A DNA stretch of 64,000 nt, taken from an uncultured Ruminococcus sp. (lineage in GTDB: Bacteria; Bacillota; Clostridia; Lachnospirales; Lachnospiraceae). The DNA is taken from positions 98,268 through 162,267 of the forward strand of contig FMEL01000007.1 in the NCBI GenBank assembly GCA_900066355.1. Direction: 5' to 3'. Under the pieces are notes generated by a model. The model worked only from the letters and a program-made list of their open reading frames with translations, did not search any database and was not told the origin of the DNA. The translations under genes were made by a program, and so were the position numbers. Numbering within the stretch: position 1 is the first letter of the stretch; every line of letters begins with the position of its first letter. Shown in pieces: positions 18,199 through 27,353 of the stretch.

Positions 18199-19182
18199 AT
18201 GCGCAAAATTATTATAGACTGTGATCCGGGAATCGATGACGCACTTGCCATTATGCTTGCGGTCAATTCTCCGGAGCTGGAGATCGTGGCGATTACAACT
18301 GTATCAGGAAATGTACCTTCTGATATGGGCGCAGTCAATGCGAAAAAAGTCCTCAGACAGTTAAACAGACTGGATATTCCGGTCTATATCGGAGAAGATG
18401 CACCACTTCGGGAAGAATATATCGATGCACGTGATACACATGGTATGGACGGACTTGGGGAAAGTTTTCTCCCGGAAGTTTCCAGCGGGTGTGAGAAGCA
18501 GAGTGCGGTGGATTTTCTGACAGAGATTCTGGAAAGAGAAAAGATCTCGATCATTGCTCTTGGTCCGATGACAAATCTTGCAAAAGTATTTTCGAAGAAG
18601 CCGGAGCTTATCCGAAATGTGGAAGAGCTGGTTTCTATGGGAGGCAATTTCAGAAGTCACGGAAACTGTTCACCGGTAGCAGAGTACAATTACTGGTGTG
18701 ACCCGGATGCGGCAGCCATTGTGTATGATCTTTTTGAAAAAGAAGGCAATATCATTCACATGATCGGTCTGGATGTCACCAGAGAAATCGTGCTGACACC
18801 GAATCGTCTGGAGTATATGTGCCGCCTCGACAAAGAAAATGGTGAGTTCATCCGCAAGATCACAGGATTTTATATGGATTTTCACTGGGAGCAGGAAGGC
18901 ATCATCGGCTGCGTGATCAATGATCCGCTTGCAGTGGCATATTTCATTGACAGGTCAATGTGCAATGGATTTGACAGCTTTACAGCCGTTGCAACCGATG
19001 GTATCTGTCGTGGACAGACGGTAGTAGATTCTATGGATTTCTGGAAAAAAGAACCGAACAGTCATATTCTTACAGAGACGGATCCGGAGAAGTTTTTCCG
19101 CTTCTTTATGGGACGTGTGCTTAAGAAAGAAGATGGCAGCAAATGGAACGACGAGGAATTAAAACTTCTGCATGAACTGTGA
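18199..19182 (+). CDS. Nucleoside hydrolase, probable queuosine hydrolase (QueK-like)
   Basis: The 327-residue IUNH-fold enzyme starts MRKIIIDCDPGIDDALAIML, with the DCDPGIDDA calcium/ribose cluster. Further ligands are in LGPMTNLA and GLDVTRE; the Asp in CVINDPLAVAYF completes the site. A GTG at 18154 would add 15 unconserved residues within the leader and is rejected. IUNH enzymes cleave the N-glycosidic bond of nucleosides. The preQ1-I riboswitch upstream and the ECF S component downstream match the described clostridial queuosine salvage arrangement, in which an IUNH-family hydrolase (QueK) frees queuine. Substrate is inferred from context. Confidence 0.85.
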   Translation: MRKIIIDCDPGIDDALAIMLAVNSPELEIVAITTVSGNVPSDMGAVNAKKVLRQLNRLDIPVYIGEDAPLREEYIDARDTHGMDGLGESFLPEVSSGCEKQSAVDFLTEILEREKISIIALGPMTNLAKVFSKKPELIRNVEELVSMGGNFRSHGNCSPVAEYNYWCDPDAAAIVYDLFEKEGNIIHMIGLDVTREIVLTPNRLEYMCRLDKENGEFIRKITGFYMDFHWEQEGIIGCVINDPLAVAYFIDRSMCNGFDSFTAVATDGICRGQTVVDSMDFWKKEPNSHILTETDPEKFFRFFMGRVLKKEDGSKWNDEELKLLHEL

Positions 19183-19195
19183 AAGGGGAAGAAAA

Positions 19196-19822
19196 ATGAG
19201 CGCAAACATGGAAACGAACAACGTAAATAACACAAAGAAAAATACTGCCGGCAGCAAGATCAATGCCTATCAGATCTGTCTGGTAGCGTTGGCAGTCGGA
19301 ATTAATATTGCCGGAGGACAGATCGCACTTCTTCTGAAACTTCCGGTTTATCTGGACAGCATTGGTACGATTCTGACCGGTGCACTTCTGGGACCATGGT
19401 TTGGAATGCTTCCAAATCTGATCAGTGGAATTTTTATGGGAATGACAGTCGATATTTATTCCCTGTATTTTGCACCGGTAGGAATGATCACCGGTATTAT
19501 GAGTGGTCTTGTATTTCGCAAACTGTCTGTAAAGAGAGTAAAAGTGCTGGCGGCAGCAGCAATGATCACTGTCCCGGGAACAGTGGTAAGTTCTGTAATC
19601 AACGCAGTGCTGTTTGGTGGAGTTACTTCTTCCGGATCTTCAATTCTGGTGCAGCTTCTTTCACATACACCACTTGGCCTGACCGGAAGCATTTTTGTAG
19701 TTCAGTTCCTGACCGATTATCTCGATCGCTGCATCGCAGTTTTTGTAGTCAGTGTATTTGTGACCATGCTCGGTGGAGAAATGAAGCAGAGACTGACAGG
19801 AAGTGTGAATAACAGAGCGTAA
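19196..19822 (+). CDS. ECF transporter S component, probable queuosine/queuine type
   Basis: The 208-residue membrane protein has a polar N-terminus (1-25), then about five or six hydrophobic helices. The AVGINIAGGQIALLLKLPVY and DSIGTILTGALLGPWFG segments are typical of ECF substrate-binding subunits. The start at 19196 follows AAAGGGGAAG; the longer frame overlaps the hydrolase. It is 13 bases after the hydrolase stop, under the same riboswitch, so a precursor or nucleoside of queuosine is the likely ligand. The shared ATPase and T subunits are not in the window. Confidence 0.85.
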   Translation: MSANMETNNVNNTKKNTAGSKINAYQICLVALAVGINIAGGQIALLLKLPVYLDSIGTILTGALLGPWFGMLPNLISGIFMGMTVDIYSLYFAPVGMITGIMSGLVFRKLSVKRVKVLAAAAMITVPGTVVSSVINAVLFGGVTSSGSSILVQLLSHTPLGLTGSIFVVQFLTDYLDRCIAVFVVSVFVTMLGGEMKQRLTGSVNNRA

Positions 19823-19833
19823 AATTATAAAAT

Positions 19834-19891
19834 AAGAGCTGTCGTACCTGACGAGATTATGATCTCGCGGTGGTACGCAGCTCTTTTTTTT
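19834..19891 (+). terminator. Terminator of the riboswitch operon
   Basis: A long interrupted stem (AGAGCTG..CGTACC with GGTACG..CAGCTCT, plus inner CGAGAT/ATCTCG) ends in a run of nine T. Confidence 0.85.
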
Positions 19892-19916
19892 GCATTGCCT
19901 CAAAAAGGAAAGAATA

Positions 19917-21533
19917 TCAACGGAAACTCTTTAACCAGTTGACGAGGGAATCATGCCAGATGTTTTCATTGACAGTTTTCTTCATCTGATCGCTAACCGG
20001 ACCGTTGTTTGCCATTTTGGCAAGGATGGCTGCCTGTAATTCTGCAACAGACATGTTTTCCGGCGACTTGTTCGGATCGAAATGAACCGGTTCTGTGGCG
20101 GAGGATGGTGCTTCAGAATCAGCCGGTATGGATTCTTCATCTGTTACTGTTTCCTCTTTTAGTGAAATCTCAACCTTAAATGGCTTATATTCAGGCATAT
20201 CGCCGGAAGGTACCCAGATTTCGCCACTGTTTGCCGGAACAGTGACATTGATACGGCCATCCTGTACAGCGACTTTCTGACCGGACAGTGCACCGATGTA
20301 TTCCACAGCGTTTCCGGCAGGAAGATCCATGGAAGCAGCATTGTCATCGTTATTGACTGTTACAACGACACGCACATCGTTCAGATCACGTGCAAATGCA
20401 AACTGACGGTTTGTAAGGTGCAGTTCTGCATAGCTTCCGTAACTTAATGCAGGTGTGTGCTGTCTGATCTGTCCGAGAGCTGCAATAAGGGCAGTACATG
20501 GATTATCTCCCAGAGCAGTTTCGTAATCATCAAGTGAAAGGGCTGGGCGGAGGCTGTCATCAGAAGAGCGCTCCTTGCGGCCTTCGATTCCGAACTCGGA
20601 ACCATAATAAATACTTGGAACTCCCGGAAGAGTATAGAGCAAAATATGAACCGGTGTAAAATGCGCTTTATTGGACAGTTTTGTATAAATTCGCTCGACA
20701 TCATGATTGTCCACAAAATTATAAAGATCGAGATTTCCCATATTCTGTAAATATTTGACCGTATGGGCAATCTCGAAATAGTTGTGGTCATTATGGCCGC
20801 TGTAGAGTGCCTTGTGAAGCGCGTAATTCGTGACACTGTGCAGCGTCTCACCGTTTACCCAGCGGCTGTAATCACCGTGGATAACCTCGCCCATCAGCCA
20901 GAAATCCGGCTTGACTTCTTCAGCAGTACGACGGAGCATACGCATAAAATCAAAATCAAGGACATCGGCAGCATCAAGACGGATGCCATCTACATCAAAT
21001 TCAGAAACCCAGTAACGGATCACATCACAGATATAATTCTGAACATCCGGATTGCGCTGGTTAAGTTTGACGAGCAGATTATATCCACCCCAGTTGTCAT
21101 AGGAAAATCCATCATTGTATTCGTTGTTTCCATAGAAATTGACATTGCAGTACCAGTTAAGATATGGCGAATGCTCCCTGTTTTTCTGGATATCTTTAAA
21201 GGCGAAAAAATCACGTCCGGTATGGTTGAATACACCGTCAAAAATAACTTTGATTCCTTTTTCGTGACAGACTTTTACGAAAGCTGTCAGATCCTCGTTG
21301 GTTCCGAGACGGGAATCCAGTTTCTTGTAATCGGTTGTTTCATAACCATGTCCGACACTTTCAAAAAGAGGACCGATGTACAGGGCAGTGCAGCCGATTG
21401 CTTTAATATGGTCAATCCATGGAAGAAGAGTGTTCAGGCGATGTACCGGTGTACTGTAGTCGTTTTGCTTCGGTGCTCCGGAAAGACCAAGCGGATAAAT
21501 GTGATAAAAAATAGCTTCGTTGTACCAACTCAT
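19917..21533 (-). CDS. Cytosolic GH13 alpha-amylase family glycosidase
   Basis: The 538-residue protein has the GH13 barrel at residues 1-340: IYPLGLSGAP, DGVFNHTGRDF (region I), DGIRLDAAD with the nucleophile Asp (region II), LMGEVIHGD with the acid/base Glu (region III) and FVDNHDVERI with the third Asp (region IV). A beta-sandwich domain C follows to about 450. The last 80 residues are a Ser/Glu-rich linker and a helical tail of unknown role. There is no signal peptide, so it acts on internalised or storage alpha-glucans. Exact specificity is open. Confidence 0.9.
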   Translation of the reverse strand: MSWYNEAIFYHIYPLGLSGAPKQNDYSTPVHRLNTLLPWIDHIKAIGCTALYIGPLFESVGHGYETTDYKKLDSRLGTNEDLTAFVKVCHEKGIKVIFDGVFNHTGRDFFAFKDIQKNREHSPYLNWYCNVNFYGNNEYNDGFSYDNWGGYNLLVKLNQRNPDVQNYICDVIRYWVSEFDVDGIRLDAADVLDFDFMRMLRRTAEEVKPDFWLMGEVIHGDYSRWVNGETLHSVTNYALHKALYSGHNDHNYFEIAHTVKYLQNMGNLDLYNFVDNHDVERIYTKLSNKAHFTPVHILLYTLPGVPSIYYGSEFGIEGRKERSSDDSLRPALSLDDYETALGDNPCTALIAALGQIRQHTPALSYGSYAELHLTNRQFAFARDLNDVRVVVTVNNDDNAASMDLPAGNAVEYIGALSGQKVAVQDGRINVTVPANSGEIWVPSGDMPEYKPFKVEISLKEETVTDEESIPADSEAPSSATEPVHFDPNKSPENMSVAELQAAILAKMANNGPVSDQMKKTVNENIWHDSLVNWLKSFR

Positions 21534-21564
21534 GTTGTTATCATCTCATTTCATATAAAATTAT

Positions 21565-21589
21565 GGGGCTGTCGTTAAACGGCAGCCCC
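21565..21589 (-). terminator. Hairpin downstream of pckA
   Basis: GGGGCTG and CAGCCCC with a short inner stem form a compact hairpin between pckA and the amylase gene; read on the minus strand it is followed by ATAATTTT. It is a plausible pckA terminator with a weak T-run. Confidence 0.6.
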
Positions 21590-21612
21590 TGAAATTGCTT
21601 TCAATTATGAAA

Positions 21613-23217
21613 TTATGCCTGAGGACCAGCAGCAACAAGTGCTTTACCAGCAGCATTTCCTTCGTATTTAGCAAAGTTCTTAACGAATCTTGCAGCAAGA
21701 TCTTTTGCTTTTTCTTCCCACTGTGCAGCATCTGCATATGTGTCACGTGGATCAAGGATTCCTGCATCAACACCCGGGAGTTCTGTAGGAACTTCGAAGT
21801 TGAAGTATGGAATTGTCTTTGTAGGAGCGCTCAGAATGGCTCCGCTCAGGATAGCATCGATGATACCACGGGTATCTTTGATGGAGATACGTTTGCCTGT
21901 TCCGTTCCATCCTGTATTAACGAGGTAAGCTTTTGCTCCGCTCTTTTCCATTTTCTTAACAAGTTCTTCTGCATATTTGGTCGGATGCAGTTCAAGGAAT
22001 GCCTGACCGAAGCAAGCAGAGAATGTAGGTGTAGGCTCTGTGATTCCACGCTCTGTACCAGCAAGTTTAGCTGTGAATCCGGACAGGAAGTAGTACTGTG
22101 TCTGAGCTTCTGTCAGGATAGATACTGGCGGCAGTACACCGAACGCATCTGCGGACAGGAAGATTACGTTCTTAGCTGCCGGTGCAGAAGAAATCGGGCG
22201 AACGATTTTTTCGATGTGGTCGATCGGGTAGGAAACACGAGTGTTTTCTGTTACGCTCTTATCAGCGAAATCGATCTTACCGTTTGCATCAACTGTTACG
22301 TTCTCAAGAAGAGCGTTACGTTTGATTGCATTGTAGATGTCCGGCTCAGATTCTTTGTCAAGGTTGATAACCTTAGCGTAGCATCCGCCTTCAAAGTTGA
22401 ATACACCGTTGTCATCCCAGCCGTGTTCGTCATCACCGATCAGGAGACGTTTCGGGTCTGTGGAAAGAGTTGTTTTACCTGTTCCGGAAAGTCCGAAGAA
22501 GATAGCGGTGTTTTCACCATTCATATCTGTGTTAGCGGAGCAGTGCATAGCTGCGATGCCTTTCAGTGGAAGGAAGTAGTTCATCATAGAGAACATACCT
22601 TTCTTCATTTCTCCGCCGTACCATGTGTTGATGATAACCTGCTCTTTGGATGTAATGTTGAACATTACAGCTGTTTCAGAGTTCAGGCCGAGTTCTTTGT
22701 AGTTTGTAACTTTTGCTTTGGAAGCATTGTATACAACGAAATCCGGCTCAAATGTTTCCAGTTCTTCAGCTGTTGGCTGGATGAACATGTTTGTAACAAA
22801 GTGTGCCTGCCATGCAACTTCAACGATGAAACGGATAGCCATACGAGTATCAGCGTTAGCACCGCAGAATGCGTCAACTACGAAAAGTTTCTTGTTGGAA
22901 AGTTCTTTCTTGGCAAGTTCTTTACAAGCTGCCCAAGCTTCCTGTGTTGCAGGATGGTTGTCGTTCTTGTATTCATCAGAAGTCCACCAAACAGTATCTT
23001 TGGAGTTTTCATCCATAACGATGAATTTGTCTTTTGGGGAACGTCCTGTGTAGATACCTGTCATTACGTTAACAGCGCCAAGTTCTGTTTCCTGGCCTAC
23101 TTCAAATCCTTCAAGACCTGCTTTGGTCTCTTCTTCGAATAAAACTTCGTAAGAAGGATTGTACACAATTTCAGTTGTACCGGTGATGCCATACTTAGTT
23201 AAATCGATTTTTGCCAT
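21613..23217 (-). CDS. pckA: Phosphoenolpyruvate carboxykinase (ATP)
   Basis: The 534-residue enzyme interconverts oxaloacetate and phosphoenolpyruvate with ATP/ADP; in gut Firmicutes it often runs toward CO2 fixation. The kinase-1a P-loop GLSGTGKTTLSTDP, GDDEHGWDDNG with the metal-binding Asp, KVINLDKESEPDIYNAIK and FLSADAFGVLPPVS are all present. The start at 23217 (MAKIDLTKYG) matches the family and has GAGAGG upstream; the frame is open 11 codons further. It is monocistronic, between its own promoter and a hairpin. Confidence 0.97.
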   Translation of the reverse strand: MAKIDLTKYGITGTTEIVYNPSYEVLFEEETKAGLEGFEVGQETELGAVNVMTGIYTGRSPKDKFIVMDENSKDTVWWTSDEYKNDNHPATQEAWAACKELAKKELSNKKLFVVDAFCGANADTRMAIRFIVEVAWQAHFVTNMFIQPTAEELETFEPDFVVYNASKAKVTNYKELGLNSETAVMFNITSKEQVIINTWYGGEMKKGMFSMMNYFLPLKGIAAMHCSANTDMNGENTAIFFGLSGTGKTTLSTDPKRLLIGDDEHGWDDNGVFNFEGGCYAKVINLDKESEPDIYNAIKRNALLENVTVDANGKIDFADKSVTENTRVSYPIDHIEKIVRPISSAPAAKNVIFLSADAFGVLPPVSILTEAQTQYYFLSGFTAKLAGTERGITEPTPTFSACFGQAFLELHPTKYAEELVKKMEKSGAKAYLVNTGWNGTGKRISIKDTRGIIDAILSGAILSAPTKTIPYFNFEVPTELPGVDAGILDPRDTYADAAQWEEKAKDLAARFVKNFAKYEGNAAGKALVAAGPQA

Positions 23218-23278
23218 CTTACATTTACCTCTCTTCTTTAATAGAGCCATCTACACGCTGGCTTTCTTTAACCTTTAA

Positions 23279-23299
23279 GAAGTAGAATGTTCCTACTTC
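23279..23299 (-). promoter_or_regulatory. Leader hairpin of pckA mRNA
   Basis: GAAGTAG and CTACTTC form a 7-base stem with a 7-base loop in the untranslated leader between the promoter and the pckA start. No T-run follows. A stabilising or regulatory role is possible but unproven. Confidence 0.35.
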
Positions 23300-23310
23300 C
23301 CATAGAGTTA

Positions 23311-23338
23311 ATTATACATAATTCATCAATAAAAGCAA
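23311..23338 (-). promoter_or_regulatory. Promoter of pckA
   Basis: Read on the minus strand, TTGCTT (23338-23333) and TATAAT (23316-23311) are separated by 16 bases. It gives a leader of roughly 85 bases before the ATG. Confidence 0.6.
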
Positions 23339-23375
23339 TAAAAAAACAATGAAAATTTAAAAAAATGACAATTAT

Positions 23376-24734
23376 TTAACATTTCAGTTTCCGATAGCTG
23401 ATAATAAAATAAATGATTTCTGCGGCTGAAGTGATAAGCCACGAAAAAACATACAGCAGATAAAGTGACGGAATGGTATGAATCCAGGCAAAGATCGTGT
23501 AGATCCATATGATACGGAATGCACAGGAACCGAGGAGTATGATAATGGTCGGGACAATCGTTTTGCCGATTCCACGTGATGCTGCAGTTGTACAGTCCAT
23601 AAATACTGATACAGCATAGGAAAAAGCCATGATCCGTATCCTCTGCATGCCGGCATCGATGACTGCCGCGTCAGTGGCAAACAATGAAAGAAACTGATGA
23701 CCAAAAACAAACAGCAACACACCCAGAAGGACACTGGCAAAGAAAGAGTAAAAAAGGCAGACAAAATAGCTTTTTAAAACTCTTTTTTTGTTTCTGGCAC
23801 CGTAATTCTGACTCATGAAACTGGAACAGCCTGTATAAAAAGCATATAACACGTTAAAAATCAATGAATCCGCATTGGTGGCGGCTGCATTTCCGGAGAC
23901 TGTAATAGTATTAAAGGAGTTAACCCCTGCCTGTACAAAAAGATTGGCAATGGCGAAAACTGCGCTCTGGATTCCGGCGGGAATACCGATCATCAGTACC
24001 CGGACACCCGCATCTCTGTGAAATCGGATATTTTTTAAGGAAACATGACATTCATCTTTTCGCCGTACGAGATGAATCATGATAAGAGCTGCAGAAACAT
24101 ACTGGGCAATCGCAGTTGCAGTTGCCACACCTGCAGCCGCCATATGAAATACAATGACAAAAAACAGGTTCAGAAGTACGTTTAACACACCGGCAATCGC
24201 GAGATAATAAAGCGGTCGCTTCGTTTCGCCACGGGCACTCAAAACACCATTACCGAAATTATAGATTCCCATTGCCGGCATACAGAGAGCATAAATCCGA
24301 AGGTAGAGTGAAGCCTGATCGATCAGATCATCTTTTGTATTTAAAAGTCGGAGCATTCCTCCTGAAAAGAAGAAACAGACTGTCCCGATCAGAAGCCCGA
24401 TCAATGTACAGAGAAAAAGAGAAGTCTGTATGGTCTCTACGGTATTTTTGTGATTTTTTGCACCAAGCGCGTGCGCGACGCGGACATTGACACCACTGCC
24501 CATACCGATCAGAAATCCGGTAAACAAGGTGACCAGAAGTGTAGTGGAACCAACAGCACCGAGTGCTTTGTAATCGGCAAAATGTCCGACAACAGCAACA
24601 TCGCTTAAATTGAACATGACCTCCAGAAGCTGGGAGCACATCAGTGGAATGCTGAAGAAAAGAATATTTTTCCACAAAGAACCCGTTACCATCTCAATGG
24701 AACGGGCTTTCTTTTTTGTATTTTTACGTATCAT
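23376..24734 (-). CDS. MATE family multidrug/toxin exporter
   Basis: The 452-residue protein has about twelve membrane helices in the two-fold MATE arrangement. The N-terminal half carries SIPLMCSQLLEVMFNLSDVAVVGHF, the second half GIPAGIQSAVFAIANLFVQAGVNSF, both typical of the NorM/DinF-like group. It expels organic cations using Na+ or H+ gradients. It starts 18 bases after the AraC-type regulator stop and is probably cotranscribed with it. The substrate is unknown. Confidence 0.92.
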   Translation of the reverse strand: MIRKNTKKKARSIEMVTGSLWKNILFFSIPLMCSQLLEVMFNLSDVAVVGHFADYKALGAVGSTTLLVTLFTGFLIGMGSGVNVRVAHALGAKNHKNTVETIQTSLFLCTLIGLLIGTVCFFFSGGMLRLLNTKDDLIDQASLYLRIYALCMPAMGIYNFGNGVLSARGETKRPLYYLAIAGVLNVLLNLFFVIVFHMAAAGVATATAIAQYVSAALIMIHLVRRKDECHVSLKNIRFHRDAGVRVLMIGIPAGIQSAVFAIANLFVQAGVNSFNTITVSGNAAATNADSLIFNVLYAFYTGCSSFMSQNYGARNKKRVLKSYFVCLFYSFFASVLLGVLLFVFGHQFLSLFATDAAVIDAGMQRIRIMAFSYAVSVFMDCTTAASRGIGKTIVPTIIILLGSCAFRIIWIYTIFAWIHTIPSLYLLYVFSWLITSAAEIIYFIISYRKLKC

Positions 24735-24752
24735 ATAAACCTCAATAATAAA

Positions 24753-25805
24753 TTAAATTTTATGTTTTTTGCGGTATTCACCCGGAGTGATCCCGTAGGC
24801 TTTCTTAAAAGTCCGCATAAAATGTTCCGGTGATTCATAGCCGACCAGCTCACAGATCGCATGGTTGCTGAGTTGGGTTTCACGGAGCGCGCGGCATGCC
24901 TGGTTCAGCTTAATGTCACGGATGATCTGAAGAAAAGTCTGGCCGGTTCCTTCCTTTATCAGTGTACTGAAATGCGAAGTACTGTAGCCAAAATGTTCCG
25001 CGGTGCTTCCAAGAGTAGCATTCTGATAATGATAATTCAGATAATTCAGAATTTCTGTCATAGAGCCGCTTCCGGTATCTTTTGTGAGAATGGACTCAAT
25101 ATCATTTTCGTGATAGCGAAGAAGCATTGCCCAGAACATGATCAGCATGGAATTCAGGAAGGTGTAGCTGTATTTTTCATGCCCGAGATATTCGATATAA
25201 AGATTTTCCAGCATATCACGGATGCGGATATCATCAAAAGTATGGAAAATCAGATAATTCCCCTCAGTTTTACGATAAAGTACATGTGCAAAAAAATGGG
25301 CAAGTGCGCTGTCAGCAGTCAGTGACTGGAAAAAAGTGGACTGAAAAGTAGAGCCACGGACCAGGATATTAAAAGCGAGACTGTCATCAAAAATTCCGAT
25401 ACTGTGCGTGGTATGAGGCGGTATGATGCAGATATCTCCGGTATGGAGTTCATGAGCCATTCCCTGGATTGTTGTATGGGCAGTTCCGTTATATACGCAG
25501 ATGATCTCAAAAAACTCATGCTCATGATCAAATATCGGTGTATACCGGTAATGCTTTGAGAACATGATATTTCCGGTCAGATCACCGAAGAGGTCTTTTT
25601 CTTGCATATAGGGGTACCATGCTTCTTTTTGAAGCTCCGGAACAAAAAGACGGTGGTTGGAAATAAACTGCCGGTCCAGATTCAGACAGTAGTTATGAAA
25701 AGTTTCCGGATGATTTTTTTCCTGAAAATATAAATCTCTGTAAAAAATTTCGTCATCATTATAGTCTTTAATATAATTTTGAAAATCCTCTCTTGTAAGT
25801 TTCAT
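24753..25805 (-). CDS. AraC family regulator with cupin sensor
   Basis: The 350-residue regulator has an N-terminal cupin-like effector domain (about 80-190, with HEHEFFEIICVYNG and GDICIIPPHTTHSI) and a C-terminal AraC DNA-binding domain (about 250-348) with two helix-turn-helix units. The second ends in the signature GYESPEHFMRTFKKAYGITP. It is transcribed divergently from the GPH-symporter/glycosidase operon, 190 bases away, the classic arrangement for a sugar-responsive activator of that operon. The downstream MATE gene is the alternative target. Confidence 0.92.
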   Translation of the reverse strand: MKLTREDFQNYIKDYNDDEIFYRDLYFQEKNHPETFHNYCLNLDRQFISNHRLFVPELQKEAWYPYMQEKDLFGDLTGNIMFSKHYRYTPIFDHEHEFFEIICVYNGTAHTTIQGMAHELHTGDICIIPPHTTHSIGIFDDSLAFNILVRGSTFQSTFFQSLTADSALAHFFAHVLYRKTEGNYLIFHTFDDIRIRDMLENLYIEYLGHEKYSYTFLNSMLIMFWAMLLRYHENDIESILTKDTGSGSMTEILNYLNYHYQNATLGSTAEHFGYSTSHFSTLIKEGTGQTFLQIIRDIKLNQACRALRETQLSNHAICELVGYESPEHFMRTFKKAYGITPGEYRKKHKI

Positions 25806-25997
25806 AAATGTCCCTCAAAATATTGATAGATCAGAATTATTTCTTTATATAATAGATCTCGTTTTGCAATTCGATATTTTCAGTATAGCATCATCTGAAT
25901 CGAAAAAAAAGTCAGTGTTTTACAAAAAAAATCACAATTGGAAGAAATGTAAAAAAGAAGTAAAGTAATGGCAGAAAGAAATTTGGAGGTTATAAAA

Positions 25998-27353
25998 ATG
26001 AACGAAGTTGAAAAGAAAGTAAAAATTGGCTTATGGCGTCAGAGAATCGGTTACGGCTCATCCGATTTTGCCTGCAATCTGATCTGGCAGATGATCTCAT
26101 TGTACCTGCTGTATTTTTACACAAACGTGATGCATCTGAATGCCGGTGCAGTCAGTGTTATGTTCCTTGTGACAAAAGTAATTGATGGAATTTCAGACCT
26201 GATCGTAGGATTCCTGATCGACAAGACAAACACCAGATGGGGTAAATCAAGACCATGGATTCTGTTTGGTGCAGTTCCGTTTGGTGTGGCAGCGGTTGTT
26301 GCTTTTTCTGTCCCGAATATCGGACAGACAGGAATGCTGATCTACGCATATGTATCTTACATCCTGCTTTCTACAGCATACACAGTTGTAAATATTCCGA
26401 TGGCATCTATCCTTCCGGCACTGAGTGAAGATCCGCACGAAAGAACAGTCCTTGCATCCTGCAGAACTTTCTTTTCTTCTGTAGGTTCTACTGTAGTCAG
26501 TGCATTTGCCCTGACACTTGTTGATAAATTCGGAAATGGTAACGAAGCACTTGGTTTCCGTATTGTAATGATGATCTTTGGAGTCATCGGATGCCTTGTT
26601 TTCTTTTTCTGCTTCTTTAATACAAAAGAACGTGTTGTGATCAAACAGGAAAAAGTCAGCCTGAAAGCAAACATTTCCTGCCTGCTTCACAATAAACCGT
26701 GGAAACTTTTTGCACTGAATATCGTATGGTTCTTCGGTGGCTATGTAATTCAGGCAAGTGCGGTTATTTATTACTTTACATATGTTGTACAGAATACAAC
26801 ACTGGTACAGATTGTTGCGACGATTACAACACTTGTCCCGATTGTAACGAATCTCTGTGCACCATTCCTCGTAAAACTGACAACGAAGAAAAATCTGATG
26901 GTTGGAGGAAGCTTTGTACACATGGGTGGTCTTCTGATTATCTTCTTTGGCGGAACAAATGTGCCGGTACTTCTTGCAGGTGCGGTGATCGCAGCAGCAG
27001 GATATGGTCTGAAGGGAAGTATGCATTTCGCAATGCAGCCTGACCCGGTTGATTATGGTGAATGGAAAAGCGGTGTCAACACAGCCGGAACGCTTTCCGC
27101 AGTAAATGGCTTTGTAGGTAAAGTTGGTATGGCAATTGCAAGCAGTGTCGGAGCTGCTATGCTTCAGTTCGGTGGATTTGATGCAACTCAGACGATCCAG
27201 ACAGTGACAGCACAGCACTATATCACTGCCATGTACATCTGGGTTCCGATTATCACAAATATTGCAACAATTGTTACTATGATGTTCTATGATCTGGATA
27301 AGATTTATCCACAGATTATCAAAGAACTTGATGAAAGGAGAGCAAACGCATAA
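25998..27353 (+). CDS. GPH-family sugar:cation symporter
   Basis: The 451-residue protein has twelve predicted membrane helices of the glycoside-pentoside-hexuronide branch of the MFS. Visible marks are the loop DLIVGFLIDKTNTRWGKSRPW after helix 2 and the late loop MQPDPVDYGEWKSGV. The start at 25998 follows TTGGAGG; a further ten codons upstream are open but unconserved. It heads an operon with two glycosidases, so the cargo is probably an oligosaccharide or glycoside with rhamnose or beta-glucose. Its stop overlaps the next ATG. Confidence 0.93.
   Translation: MNEVEKKVKIGLWRQRIGYGSSDFACNLIWQMISLYLLYFYTNVMHLNAGAVSVMFLVTKVIDGISDLIVGFLIDKTNTRWGKSRPWILFGAVPFGVAAVVAFSVPNIGQTGMLIYAYVSYILLSTAYTVVNIPMASILPALSEDPHERTVLASCRTFFSSVGSTVVSAFALTLVDKFGNGNEALGFRIVMMIFGVIGCLVFFFCFFNTKERVVIKQEKVSLKANISCLLHNKPWKLFALNIVWFFGGYVIQASAVIYYFTYVVQNTTLVQIVATITTLVPIVTNLCAPFLVKLTTKKNLMVGGSFVHMGGLLIIFFGGTNVPVLLAGAVIAAAGYGLKGSMHFAMQPDPVDYGEWKSGVNTAGTLSAVNGFVGKVGMAIASSVGAAMLQFGGFDATQTIQTVTAQHYITAMYIWVPIITNIATIVTMMFYDLDKIYPQIIKELDERRANA

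Noticed and set aside
21595..23142. 515-codon plus-strand frame opposite pckA
   Set aside because: pckA on the other strand has every family motif; this frame is a low-complexity Cys/Phe/Val shadow.
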